Of a DNA stretch of 64,000 nucleotides, positions 51,306-60,541 are shown piece after piece. The stretch spans positions 62,001 through 126,000 of the forward strand of contig JBFLYW010000003.1 of the NCBI GenBank assembly GCA_040756515.1. The letters run 5' to 3'. Positions within the stretch are counted from its first letter, which is position 1. Every line of letters starts with the position of its first letter. Source of the stretch: DSXH01 sp020724325. GTDB taxonomy: Bacteria > Bacteroidota > Ignavibacteria > Ignavibacteriales > Melioribacteraceae. The notes under the pieces are model-generated. The model was not told where the DNA came from and did not search any database. It saw nothing but the letters and a program-made list of their open reading frames with translations. The translations under genes and the position numbers were made by a program.

Positions 51306-51905
51306 CTAAGCTCTTAATTCTTTGTAATATGGCTCCAGCAAAAACTTTAAATGTTCGCGTGCACGGAATATCCTGGATTTAATTGTTCCTACTTCGGTGC
51401 CCAATTGATCTGCAATTTCTTTATAACTTAACCCGTCAATATCCCTTAATGCTAAAGGCACTTTTAATTTCTCGGGTAATTTCGCAATTGCGTTTTGTAC
51501 TAGTTGCGGTATATCATAATTTTCCGAATGTGGTCCGATAGGGTACTCTCTATCATAATCTCCTATCGGTACGAAGATACTTCTTACCTTTTTCTTTCTT
51601 AAGTAATCTCTGCATTTGTTTACAGTTATTCTATATAGCCAGGTTGTGAATTTGGACTCGAACCTGAACTCTTTAATCTTATGATAAACACTGATAAATA
51701 CATCCTGGGAAATATCATCTACATACGCAGTATCACCTAATGTAATAAAGACAAGATTTCGAACCTTTTCTTTATGCTTTATCACCAAAGTTCTAAAAGT
51801 AGATTCGTTACCATTTATAAAACTTCTGATCAGAATAAAATCTTCATCCTGTTCTGGTAAGTTTTCATCTTGTCTGTTACTTTTCCAGTCGCTTTGTAAA
51901 TCCAT
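51306..51905 (-). CDS. ECF-type RNA polymerase sigma factor
   Basis: 199 residues. Region 2 is FRTLVIKHKEKVRNLVFITLGDTAYVDDISQDVFISVYHKI followed by FTTWLYRITVNKCRDYLRKKK. Region 4 is AIAKLPEKLKVPLALRDIDG and YKEIADQLGTEVGTIKSRIFRAREHL. No region 3 or 1.1 is present, as expected for group 4 factors. It is the first gene of the operon that carries the partner-switching set, so it is a strong candidate for what that set controls. A STAS gene is transcribed divergently from the 217-bp spacer upstream. Confidence 0.93.
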   Translation of the reverse strand: MDLQSDWKSNRQDENLPEQDEDFILIRSFINGNESTFRTLVIKHKEKVRNLVFITLGDTAYVDDISQDVFISVYHKIKEFRFESKFTTWLYRITVNKCRDYLRKKKVRSIFVPIGDYDREYPIGPHSENYDIPQLVQNAIAKLPEKLKVPLALRDIDGLSYKEIADQLGTEVGTIKSRIFRAREHLKFLLEPYYKELRA

Positions 51906-52122
51906 TATTTTAGACGATAACTTTTATGTAATGTTCCGACACCAAAATTAAACAAAATGTTTGAATGGAATTCTATAAAACTTTATTTTTTCCATTGGAT
52001 TCAATAACTTAGCCACCAATATAATTATTTGTAAAGGATAATACGCAATAACCTTTTTTAATAAAAAAACATTAACTTATAGATAGTTTGTTAACAATTT
52101 TAGAAAACTTTTAGGAGAACAC

Positions 52123-52461
52123 ATGAAAATTAAAACAACAGAAAAATACGGTGCTGTTATCATTGAATTAAAAGGAAATGTGATGGGCGGTCCAGAAGCA
52201 CAGGAATTTAGCAGCCTGCTCCATAAATTATTAGATGAAAATAAAAAAAATGTAGTAGTTGATCTTGCGGACTGCAAGTTTATGAATAGCTCAGGTTTAG
52301 GAATGCTTATTAGCGGATACACAACCATGAAAAATGGAAACGGTTCTCTAAAACTTGCCAACGCTACTGAAAAAATAGAAAGCTTGCTTGTAATTACTAA
52401 ACTAATAACAATATTTGAACACTTTAACTCAGTTGACGAAGCTGTAAATAGTTTTAAATAA
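52123..52461 (+). CDS. STAS-domain anti-sigma factor antagonist, second copy
   Basis: 112 residues: GAVIIELKGNVMGGPEAQEF, DLADCKFMNSSGLGMLISGY, and a C-terminal helix pair. The NSSGLG loop carries the usual phosphoacceptor serine. AGGAG lies 6-7 bases before the ATG. It is divergent from the ECF sigma operon, so it could be a target of that sigma factor or a second input to its kinase; this is inference. No partner is encoded next to it on its own strand. Confidence 0.9.
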   Translation: MKIKTTEKYGAVIIELKGNVMGGPEAQEFSSLLHKLLDENKKNVVVDLADCKFMNSSGLGMLISGYTTMKNGNGSLKLANATEKIESLLVITKLITIFEHFNSVDEAVNSFK

Positions 52462-52607
52462 AAATTACAGAGGTTGTTCTAAAAATAATTTATAACCCTT
52501 TTCATATAATTGATTAATGAAACCGGGTGTATACTAACAAAATTTTTTCTTAGAATTACCTCTGATTATTCCTACCACAAATTCACAATAAGACCGTTGG
52601 AGATGTT

Positions 52608-53876
52608 ATGAGCGTAAGTATAATTGTCGGAAGCCAGTGGGGCGATGAAGGTAAAGGAAAAATTGTTGATCTCCTTAGTGAAAAATACGACGTTGTTGTT
52701 CGTTATCAGGGAGGTGCAAATGCTGGACATACAGTTCAAATAGGAGACAGTCAATATATACTCCATCTTATTCCTTCTGGAATATTAAGAGAGAATGTGG
52801 CTTGTGTTATAGGAAATGGAGTTGTAATTGATCCAAAAGCTTTACTTGAAGAAATTAAATTATTAGAGGACTCGGGTATAAAAATAAATGGACGTTTATT
52901 TATTAGTCAGAATGCTCATCTTATAATGCCTTACCATAAACTCCTCGATTCAATTAACGAAAATACTTCTTCCAAAATTGGAACTACCGGCAGAGGCATT
53001 GGTCCTTGTTACATAGATAAATATGCTCGCAAAGGAATTAGAATTGTTGACTTATTGAACAGATCTGTATTAGAAGAAAAAATTAAAGCCAATATTGAAG
53101 AAAAGAATAACATTCTAAAAAAAGTTTATAACCACCAAGAACTTAATGTTGATGAAATAATAAAAGAATATCTGGAATTTGATGAGAAGATTGATAAATT
53201 CATTACGGACGTACCAACTTATCTTAACAACACAATAAACCAGGGCAAATCAATTCTTCTTGAAGGAGCTCAAGGAACATTATTAGATATAGACCATGGT
53301 ACTTACCCGTTTGTTACAGCTTCTAATCCCACTTCCGGAGGCGCTTGCACAGGTTCGGGAATTCCACCTAATAAAATAAGCTCTGTTATTGGAATTGTTA
53401 AAGCATATACTACAAGAGTTGGATTAGGACCATTTCCTACCGAGTTGTTTGGCGATGAAGGGAACAAATTAAGAGAAGTCGGAGCCGAATTTGGTGCTAC
53501 AACCGGCAGACCAAGAAGATGCGGCTGGTTCGATTCATTCCTGGTAAATTATTCCAGAATTATTAATGGAATTGAACGTGTTGCCGTTACTAAACTTGAT
53601 GTTCTTAGTTATCTGGATCAAATTAATGTTTGTGTAGCTTACGAATTAAACGGTAAACTGCTTAAATCATATCCTACCGATGTCAATCAGATGATGCAGG
53701 TTAAACCGGTTTATGAAACACTTCCTGGCTGGAAAACCGATATTTCTAATGTAAAAGATTACAACGACCTACCTGCTGCTGCTAAAGAATATCTTTCGTT
53801 TATTTCTCACCAGGGTGGATTTGAAATAAGTCTAATTTCTGTTGGACCCAGAAGACTCCAGACAATCGAATTATAA
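52608..53876 (+). CDS. purA: adenylosuccinate synthetase
   Basis: 422 residues. It condenses IMP and aspartate with GTP, the first committed step to AMP. Signatures are IVGSQWGDEGKGKIVDLL, QGGANAGHTV, TTGRGIGPCYIDKYARKGIR, EGAQGTLLDIDHGTYPFVT, and GATTGRPRRCGWFD. The length and all GTP-binding motifs are normal. The ATG at 52608 is preceded by GGAG. It appears monocistronic, with the histidine kinase gene 82 bp downstream. Confidence 0.96.
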   Translation: MSVSIIVGSQWGDEGKGKIVDLLSEKYDVVVRYQGGANAGHTVQIGDSQYILHLIPSGILRENVACVIGNGVVIDPKALLEEIKLLEDSGIKINGRLFISQNAHLIMPYHKLLDSINENTSSKIGTTGRGIGPCYIDKYARKGIRIVDLLNRSVLEEKIKANIEEKNNILKKVYNHQELNVDEIIKEYLEFDEKIDKFITDVPTYLNNTINQGKSILLEGAQGTLLDIDHGTYPFVTASNPTSGGACTGSGIPPNKISSVIGIVKAYTTRVGLGPFPTELFGDEGNKLREVGAEFGATTGRPRRCGWFDSFLVNYSRIINGIERVAVTKLDVLSYLDQINVCVAYELNGKLLKSYPTDVNQMMQVKPVYETLPGWKTDISNVKDYNDLPAAAKEYLSFISHQGGFEISLISVGPRRLQTIEL

Positions 53877-53958
53877 TTTTTTCCTGTAATTCTCTCATTT
53901 CATATCGGAGTTACATTTATTAATTTGTGATTGAATTTGATTTCTTCGCGAGGAGCAT

Positions 53959-55182
53959 ATGAAGTTTACAAGTAATCCAACCACAATGAATTTAAAATCG
54001 ATACTCATCGTTATAGGTGTTGCTATTGCCTTTGGAACACTCTTTTATACTCAGGATATTGTTAATAAACTTCAGGAAAGAGAACGTCAGATTGTTCAGC
54101 TTTACGCTAACAGTCTCGAATACGCAACTAGTTCAGATAATATTTCAAGCGACTTTACATTTATTTTTGAAAACATAATTCTCCGTATTGATTTTCCAAT
54201 GATAATTACTGATGGAAACGATAACATAATTTCTACCCAGGAAGGAAGGGGTTATAAAAACATTCCTATCGATAAAAAGATAAGTGAAGCAAAACTGGAA
54301 AGTTTTCTAAAAGAAAAATTATCGGAACTAAAGGAAACTCACCAGTCAATTAATGTAAAAACACCTGATGGAATTACTATTCAAAAAATTTATTTTGGTG
54401 ATTCAGAAACTGTTAAAAAATTAAAATACTACCCTTACTTTCAAATTTTATTTGCAATACTTTTTATAACTATTGCTTACTTCAGTTTTAGCTACATAAA
54501 AAAAAGTGAACAGAGTAATATTTGGGTAGGAATGGCAAAAGAAACTGCTCATCAGCTGGGAACACCTATTTCGAGCTTACTCGGCTGGATGGAGATCTTA
54601 AAAATGAATCATAATAATCCAGCCAAAGTGCTAGACAGCATTGATGAAATTAACAACGACCTTGCAAGATTAAATAAGATTACAAAAAGGTTCTCAAAAA
54701 TCGGCTCAAAACCCGATCTTATATATGATTCGCCCATTGAATCAATAGAAAGAGTTATAAAGTATTTTGAAAGGCGGCTCCCTCAGCTTGGTAAAAATGT
54801 AGAAATTAAGGTTGAAGGAGATAAAAGAATTAAAGCGAAGCTGAATCCCGAACTTTTTGAATGGGTAATCGAAAATCTTATTAAAAATGCTCTCGATGCA
54901 ATTGAAAATAAAGATGGCAAAATTAATTTTTTTGTGTTTGATAATAAAAGAAGTCTGGAAATTGAAGTATCCGATAATGGTAAAGGAATAGAGCACAATA
55001 AAAGAAAGGAAATTTTTCGTCCGGGTTATTCTACTAAACGGAGAGGATGGGGCTTAGGGTTAAGCTTATCAAAGAGGATTATTGAAAATTATCATAAAGG
55101 AAAAATTTATGTAAAAAATTCTGCTATCAATGAAGGAACTACTTTCAAGATTATTCTAAGAAAAGCGGAAAATATTACTTGA
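53959..55182 (+). CDS. membrane sensor histidine kinase
   Basis: 407 residues. Two membrane helices (about 12-30 and 155-177) enclose a periplasmic sensor of ~125 residues. The H box is ETAHQLGTPISSLLGWMEIL (His198). The N box is VIENLIKNALDAIEN; G boxes are VSDNGKGIEHNKR and RGWGLGLSLSKRIIENYH. No HAMP or PAS domain is clear. No response regulator gene is adjacent, so this is an orphan kinase. GAGGAG precedes the ATG. Confidence 0.9.
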   Translation: MKFTSNPTTMNLKSILIVIGVAIAFGTLFYTQDIVNKLQERERQIVQLYANSLEYATSSDNISSDFTFIFENIILRIDFPMIITDGNDNIISTQEGRGYKNIPIDKKISEAKLESFLKEKLSELKETHQSINVKTPDGITIQKIYFGDSETVKKLKYYPYFQILFAILFITIAYFSFSYIKKSEQSNIWVGMAKETAHQLGTPISSLLGWMEILKMNHNNPAKVLDSIDEINNDLARLNKITKRFSKIGSKPDLIYDSPIESIERVIKYFERRLPQLGKNVEIKVEGDKRIKAKLNPELFEWVIENLIKNALDAIENKDGKINFFVFDNKRSLEIEVSDNGKGIEHNKRKEIFRPGYSTKRRGWGLGLSLSKRIIENYHKGKIYVKNSAINEGTTFKIILRKAENIT

Positions 55183-55320
55183 AATTATTTCCGAATTACT
55201 TCAAAAAAATATGTTAACACAAAATTTAATTCCATACTCAATTTTGAATTTCATTATAATTCTAACTTTTTGATTCCGCCGTTGTAAAATTCTACAAAGT
55301 TTTTGATTGGTATAATCTTT

Positions 55321-55420
55321 GTAAAATCTAAGTTAGTCATCTAGTTTGACTACACATAAGCACCCTCTGTAAACAAATCTAACTGCTGTGGAAGCGCCCT
55401 CGACCACAGCAGTTTTTATA
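55321..55420 (+). ncRNA. candidate small RNA with C-rich single-stranded segments
   Basis: A TATAAT box at 55311-55316 could start a transcript near 55321. The transcript would contain the hairpin TAGTCA/TGACTA (55334-55339 and 55347-55352), then an unpaired CACCCTCTG, then the terminator stem with a CGCCCTC-containing loop, ending at about 55420. The two unpaired CCCTC runs could pair with GAGGG-type ribosome-binding sites, as in known C-rich-loop small RNAs. No -35 box is convincing, and it could instead be a leader of the deaminase gene. Confidence 0.35.
55381..55418 (+). terminator. intrinsic terminator
   Basis: AACTGCTGTGG (55381-55391) pairs perfectly with CCACAGCAGTT (55404-55414) around a 12-base loop, followed by TTTATATTT. 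It lies about 200 bp after the kinase stop and 80 bp before the deaminase start. Confidence 0.85.
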
Positions 55421-55495
55421 TTTCCCTCAATTCTAAATCTACCGCATAATAAAATTTAATTTCTTAAATTTGCCAATGTACCATATGAGGAATTA

Positions 55496-55990
55496 ATGTC
55501 TAATAGAATAAAGCGTCCTTCATGGGACGAGTATTTCCTGAAGCTTGCTATGCTTGTATCAGAACGTGCTACCTGCCCAAGAATGCATTGCGGCTGTGTA
55601 TTAGTAAAAGAAAAACAGATTTTATCTACTGGATATAACGGTTCAATTCCCGGGGACGAGCATTGTGAAGACGTTGGATGTATGGTTGTAGACAATCATT
55701 GTGTAAGAACAATTCATGCCGAGATGAACGCCATTTTACAATGTTCATCGCATGGTATTAGTACACAAGGCGCCACTGCTTACATTACTAACATGCCATG
55801 TACAAATTGTGCTAAAGCACTTATTACAGCCGGCATAAAAGAAATTGTTATATTCTCTAATTATCACGATACTTTGGCGGAAGAGTTCCTGGCAAAAGCA
55901 AATGTTAGAATAAAAAGATTGCAGATCCCGGACAATAAAATTGAATATGACCTGGATAATTTTTCCTCAGCTAAAAGGTTTAGCACGTAA
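55496..55990 (+). CDS. dCMP deaminase family protein (ComEB-like)
   Basis: 164 residues. Zinc-dependent deaminase motifs: the catalytic HAEMNAIL and PCTNCAKALI supply the zinc ligands His, Cys, Cys and the proton-shuttle Glu. An N-terminal region with CPRMHCGCVLVKEKQILSTGYNGSI is typical of the dCMP deaminase/ComEB group. It converts dCMP to dUMP for thymidylate synthesis. An additional Cys/His cluster (HCEDVGCMVVDNHC) may bind a second zinc, as in phage T4-type enzymes. It is followed by ppk1 after 45 bp. Confidence 0.9.
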   Translation: MSNRIKRPSWDEYFLKLAMLVSERATCPRMHCGCVLVKEKQILSTGYNGSIPGDEHCEDVGCMVVDNHCVRTIHAEMNAILQCSSHGISTQGATAYITNMPCTNCAKALITAGIKEIVIFSNYHDTLAEEFLAKANVRIKRLQIPDNKIEYDLDNFSSAKRFST

Positions 55991-56035
55991 TAAACAAATA
56001 CAGAATTATAATTAACCGTAGAGACATAGTATTTA

Positions 56036-58168
56036 ATGCTGCTTTCAAGAGAACGTCTTAAGAAATATTATAACCCGGAAAATTTTTTCAACCGCGATTT
56101 AAGCTGGCTGGAGTTTAATAGAAGAGTGTTGGAAGAAGCTCTTAATCCTAATCTACCGCTGCTAGATAGAATAAAGTTTATTTCGATCTTCTTCTCAAAT
56201 CTTGATGAATTTTATATGATAAGGGTTTCGGGATTAAAGGAACAGATCCGCGCAAATGTATTCGATACTTCTATAGATGGCTTAACTCCACACGAGCAAA
56301 TCCGATTAATCGAAAAAAAACTTCAACCCATGATTAAGCAGATATATAGTTATTGGGACAAGAAAATTATTCCTCAACTGCATGAAAATAATATTTTTAT
56401 ATATGAACTGAATAAACTAACAAAAGAAGAAAGGGACGGTTTAAATAAATATTTCCTAAAGGAAATTTATCCTATTCTAACACCTTTGGCATTTGATCCC
56501 GGAAGACCTTTCCCCTACATTTCCAATCTTAGTTTAAGCTTTGCAATTTTAGTTAAAAAAACAAACGGAGAAAAACATTTTGCAAGAGTAAAAGTTCCCA
56601 GCATATTACCACGGCTTTTAAGAGTAGATCAAATAGTAAAGACAGAAAATTCCAATAGCAGCCTGAATTGTTTTTATAAATTCATTTGGATTGGAGACTT
56701 GATAAAGTCTAACCTGAATTTACTTTTCCCGGGGATGGATGTTGTTGAAGCATACAGATTCAGAATAACAAGGGATACTGATCTTGAAATTCAGGAAGAC
56801 GAAGCCGATGACCTTCTGCAGTTAATAGAAGAAAACATTAAGCAAAGGAAATTCGGTTCGGTTGTTCGATTGGAAGTTGAAAGCCAAATGCCGGAATACA
56901 TGATTGAGACTCTTATTGAGAATCTTGAAATAACCAGAAACGATTTGCACATTATAGATGGCAACCTTGGATTAAGCGACGCAATGTTAATCTATGATTT
57001 GCCTCTTCCACACTTAAAGGAAAAACCGTTTCACCCTATTACTCCTAAAATATTTACCGAAGAAGAAAATATTTTTTCTTTAATAAAACGCAGCGAAATT
57101 CTTTTACATCATCCATACGATTCATTTGCCCCTGTTGAAGACTTTATAAAGGAGGCATCTCGCGATCCAGACGTTCTTGCTATAAAACAGACACTTTATA
57201 GAGTGGGTTCGAATTCACCAATTGTAAAATATTTGATAGAAGCTGCCGAAAGAAAGAAACAAGTTGCCGTTCTTGTGGAATTAAAAGCCCGCTTTGATGA
57301 AGAGAACAATATTTTCTGGGCTCGTGAATTGGAAAAAGCTGGAGTTCATGTTGTCTACGGATTATTAGGTCTTAAAACACATGCTAAAATGACTCTTGTA
57401 GTTCGCAGAGAAGCCGATGGCGTTCAGAGGTATGTTCATCTTAGCACTGGAAATTATAACTTGTTTACGTCAAAACTTTATACCGATTTAGGCTTGTTCA
57501 CAACCGATGAAGATATTTGTGCAGATGTATCAGAAATTTTTAACTATTTGACCGGATACTCGGAACAAAGAACCTACAGAAAACTTTGTGTCGCACCAAT
57601 AAACAAGCGCGAAAGATTCCTTGAGTTAATTGAAAGAGAAATTAAAAATGTTTTGTCCGGCGGAAATGGTCGCTTAATCTTTAAAATGAACTCTCTTGTT
57701 GATCCACTTCTAATTGCTGCTCTTTATGAAGCATCTAACAAAGGTGTAAAAATTGATTTGAATGTTAGAGGAATTTGCTGCCTTGTTCCCCATGTTCCCG
57801 GACTTAGTGAAAATATAAAAGTATTTAGTATTGTGGGAAGATTTCTTGAACATAGCAGAATTTATTATTTCTATAATAATGGCAACGAGGAAATATATTT
57901 GAGCAGCGCTGACATTATGCAGAGAAATCTGGATAGAAGAGTTGAAACCACTTTTCCCATTATCAATTTGGACTTGCAAAAATATATTAAAGAGGAAATT
58001 TTATTTTCATGTTTGCTCGATAATGTAAAGAGTAGAATTTTGCTGCCTACTGGTAGTTATGTTTTTAACAGAAAGGTTTATACCGAAAAAACGTTCAATC
58101 ATCAGGAATATATGATGGAATACGTTTCTACAATGTCTGAGATAAAAAAAGAAAATAAGAGTAAATAA
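56036..58168 (+). CDS. ppk1: polyphosphate kinase 1
   Basis: 710 residues, the standard length. It makes polyphosphate from ATP reversibly. FNRDLSWLEFNRRVLEEA starts the N domain and RPFPYISNLSLSFAI follows. The catalytic C-terminal halves show KQTLYRVGSNSPIVKYLIEAAERKK, LVELKARFDEENNI, and the phospho-histidine region LKTHAKMTLVVRRE followed by YVHLSTGNYN. SSADIMQRNLDRRVE closes the active site. All active-site residues I can check are present. A decayed spacer follows. Confidence 0.96.
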   Translation: MLLSRERLKKYYNPENFFNRDLSWLEFNRRVLEEALNPNLPLLDRIKFISIFFSNLDEFYMIRVSGLKEQIRANVFDTSIDGLTPHEQIRLIEKKLQPMIKQIYSYWDKKIIPQLHENNIFIYELNKLTKEERDGLNKYFLKEIYPILTPLAFDPGRPFPYISNLSLSFAILVKKTNGEKHFARVKVPSILPRLLRVDQIVKTENSNSSLNCFYKFIWIGDLIKSNLNLLFPGMDVVEAYRFRITRDTDLEIQEDEADDLLQLIEENIKQRKFGSVVRLEVESQMPEYMIETLIENLEITRNDLHIIDGNLGLSDAMLIYDLPLPHLKEKPFHPITPKIFTEEENIFSLIKRSEILLHHPYDSFAPVEDFIKEASRDPDVLAIKQTLYRVGSNSPIVKYLIEAAERKKQVAVLVELKARFDEENNIFWARELEKAGVHVVYGLLGLKTHAKMTLVVRREADGVQRYVHLSTGNYNLFTSKLYTDLGLFTTDEDICADVSEIFNYLTGYSEQRTYRKLCVAPINKRERFLELIEREIKNVLSGGNGRLIFKMNSLVDPLLIAALYEASNKGVKIDLNVRGICCLVPHVPGLSENIKVFSIVGRFLEHSRIYYFYNNGNEEIYLSSADIMQRNLDRRVETTFPIINLDLQKYIKEEILFSCLLDNVKSRILLPTGSYVFNRKVYTEKTFNHQEYMMEYVSTMSEIKKENKSK

Positions 58169-59084
58169 ATAGTCTATTAAGCCCGAAGCGTTCAAGTACC
58201 CCAAAGATAGTAACGAGAAACCGTTCTTGATGGAATTAACTTGCTGCTGCTTTTCCTGCTTACCATAAAATCCAATAAATAAACCTCTCGTAAAGCATTG
58301 ACTTTCCGTAATACTTTCTTAGCTGCTTTTTTGTTTTCCCAAATTAATGCCGTAAAGAATTATAGAAGAATTATTTTTATCCCAGATTTGTCATTAGAAG
58401 TACTGAAAACCTATAATGGAACTGAGTTCCTAAGTGCCTGAGTAAGAGCAAGAACAAGAGATTCATTGTAACCATCAATTTTCTCCTGCTTTCAATACCT
58501 TATAAAGTAAGAATTGTTTATACATTTGCTGAACTGAAGTTATTTCTACATTGCAGAAACACTTTGCCAATTATTTTCTTACACTCGTATAAGGTAATAA
58601 GGTCATTTTTTCTCTCTTCTTCACTGTTACTAAGGTTCAATCGCTGGATAACTGTTCGCCAGTTACAAATCAAACAAGTAACAAATATCTGATTGAAGAA
58701 ACCATAGTAACCAAAACTTAGCCTTACATGTAACCTTATTACCTTATTAAACCAGATATTGTCATAGAAACCCAGTTCGTCTATAAATACAATTATCAAA
58801 TGGCAATTATGTTTCCTTAGTCTGTTTTTCTTACAGTTAATTGCCAAAACTCCGTTAGTAACCCAAAACTGAACTTACTATTCTAAAACAACTTAACATT
58901 ACTTTTTTCTAATGGCGGTCATTCGAAATTTTTGCTAATGACAAATCTGGGTTTATAGCAACTGTTACATCAAATTTAGATTGCGGCTGTTATTCTGAAT
59001 TGATTTTCCCAAAATTGTTCTCCACCCAAGAATTGGAATATAATAACAGCACAATAATAATTGGATCAGGATTAAAGATTTATT
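58169..59084. other. decayed spacer with a possible transposase remnant
   Basis: 916 bp with stops in all frames at high density. In plus-strand frame, 58349-58435 reads NYRRIIFIPDLSLEVLKTYN then GTEFLSA. This resembles the second catalytic motif of integrase-type transposases (KTDNGTEFL) with Asp changed to Tyr. No first Asp, final Glu, terminal inverted repeat or target duplication was found, so the identification is weak. A 109-codon minus-strand ORF (58518-58847) has no recognisable content. Confidence 0.3.
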
Positions 59085-60518
59085 TCAAACAGAAGTAAAG
59101 ATTCTCCATATTTGAGCAGTGAAAAAGCAGAATGTAATTCCTATAATTATTGGTAAAACCGTTGCCAGAAGAGTCCATTTTAAACTCTTTGTTTCTTTAT
59201 AAATTGTAAAAATTGTTGTTGAACACGGATTATGCAGTAAACTAAACAACATCAGATTTATTCCGGTTAATGTTGTCCATCCTCCGGCTTTAAGGAGAAT
59301 AGATACATCTTCAATGTTATTTAACTCAAACATTACTCCCGAACCTGCGCCAACACCTGTTATTCCAGTTACTAAAACCGTTAGCATTAAAACCGTAGGT
59401 ACAACAATTTCATTTGCAGGAATAGCGATAATATAAGCCAGCAAGATTACTCCATTCAAACCAATGAATAAGGCAAACGGATCAACAAAATGAATAAAAT
59501 ACTCAGCAAGACTAATTCCTTCGATATAAATATTTGCTACCAGCCAAATAACAATACCGGCCGGAATTGCAAATACAATTGCTCGCCACAATACGAATAT
59601 TGTTCTGTCAATTAATGATGTATACAGAGTTTGAAGAATCCTTGGCGGTCTGTAAGGTGGTAATTCCAGACTAAATGCAGAAGCTTCTCCTTTGAGAAGA
59701 GTCTTTGACAAAAACCATGATACAATAAGACTGAAGAAAATTCCAAGAAGAGCAACACTAACAACTGCTGCGGCAGAAGCTAAACCGCTTAAAAAGGGAG
59801 GCACAAGATTTCCTAAAAATATTGTTGCAATTAATATTTGTGTAGGCCATCTGCCGTTGCAAAGTGAAAAGTTATTTGTAATAATTGCTATAAGCCGTTC
59901 GCGGGGACTATCGATAATTCTCGCCGCAATAACTCCGGCAGCATTACATCCGAATCCCATTGTCATCGTCAATGCTTGTTTTCCATGAGCACCAACGCGT
60001 CTATAAAGATTATCCATGTTGAATGCCACGCGAGGTAAATATCCGAAATCTTCCAACAATGTAAATAACGGAAAAAATATTGCCATTGGGGGAAGCATTA
60101 CACTTACTACCCATGCCATTGCAAGATATGCACCGTCAATAAATACACCGCTAATATACCATGGTATATTTACGGATGCGGCTGCATCTTTTAAAAATGG
60201 ATGGAGCGTATCTACTAGAACATTAGCTATTAATCCTGACGGATAATTTGCACCGGCAATTGTTAACCAAAACACAAAACCTAATAGTAAAAACATTATT
60301 GGAAAGCCGGTCCACTTGCTGGTTACTAATTGATCAATAACTTTATCAAAATCAAAATTTGATTCTTTCACTTCTCTTCTAACAACTTTATTGGAAATTA
60401 CTTCTGCTTCCTTATAAATCGATTCAATTAAGGAATCATGAAAATAATCACCAACTTCCCAGCGGAGTTTATTAGCATTTGCGATAATAAGATTTTTGTT
60501 ATTTGGTGCAACTGTCAT
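59085..60518 (-). CDS. feoB: FeoB permease half (ferrous iron transporter, membrane domain)
   Basis: 477 residues with about nine or ten membrane helices. FeoB gate motifs are visible: FGCNAAGVIAARIIDSPRERL followed by NNFSLCNGRWPTQILI, and later LHNPCSTTIFTIYKETKSLKWTLL. The N-terminal ~85 residues are a soluble stretch typical of the linker after the GTPase domain in full-length FeoB. It is 23 bp after the GTPase half, with its own ATG and an AGAAG ahead of it. The two halves are in different reading frames. The protein likely imports Fe2+ with the GTPase acting in trans. Confidence 0.88.
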   Translation of the reverse strand: MTVAPNNKNLIIANANKLRWEVGDYFHDSLIESIYKEAEVISNKVVRREVKESNFDFDKVIDQLVTSKWTGFPIMFLLLGFVFWLTIAGANYPSGLIANVLVDTLHPFLKDAAASVNIPWYISGVFIDGAYLAMAWVVSVMLPPMAIFFPLFTLLEDFGYLPRVAFNMDNLYRRVGAHGKQALTMTMGFGCNAAGVIAARIIDSPRERLIAIITNNFSLCNGRWPTQILIATIFLGNLVPPFLSGLASAAAVVSVALLGIFFSLIVSWFLSKTLLKGEASAFSLELPPYRPPRILQTLYTSLIDRTIFVLWRAIVFAIPAGIVIWLVANIYIEGISLAEYFIHFVDPFALFIGLNGVILLAYIIAIPANEIVVPTVLMLTVLVTGITGVGAGSGVMFELNNIEDVSILLKAGGWTTLTGINLMLFSLLHNPCSTTIFTIYKETKSLKWTLLATVLPIIIGITFCFFTAQIWRIFTSV

Positions 60519-60541
60519 AATTATTTTCTTCTAATATTTTC

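Larger units (their letters stand above)
55183..55495. other. spacer between kinase and deaminase genes
   Basis: 313 bp without an ORF. It contains a near-palindrome TTGTAAAATTCTACAA (55282-55297), a TATAAT box (55311-55316), a small hairpin (55334-55352), and the terminator at 55381-55418. The last three could together define a short independent transcript. Confidence 0.55.

Noticed and set aside
58518..58847. 109-codon minus-strand ORF in the spacer after ppk1
   Set aside because: Residue content and codon use look random, no ribosome site or neighbour, and it overlaps a region that looks like decayed DNA.
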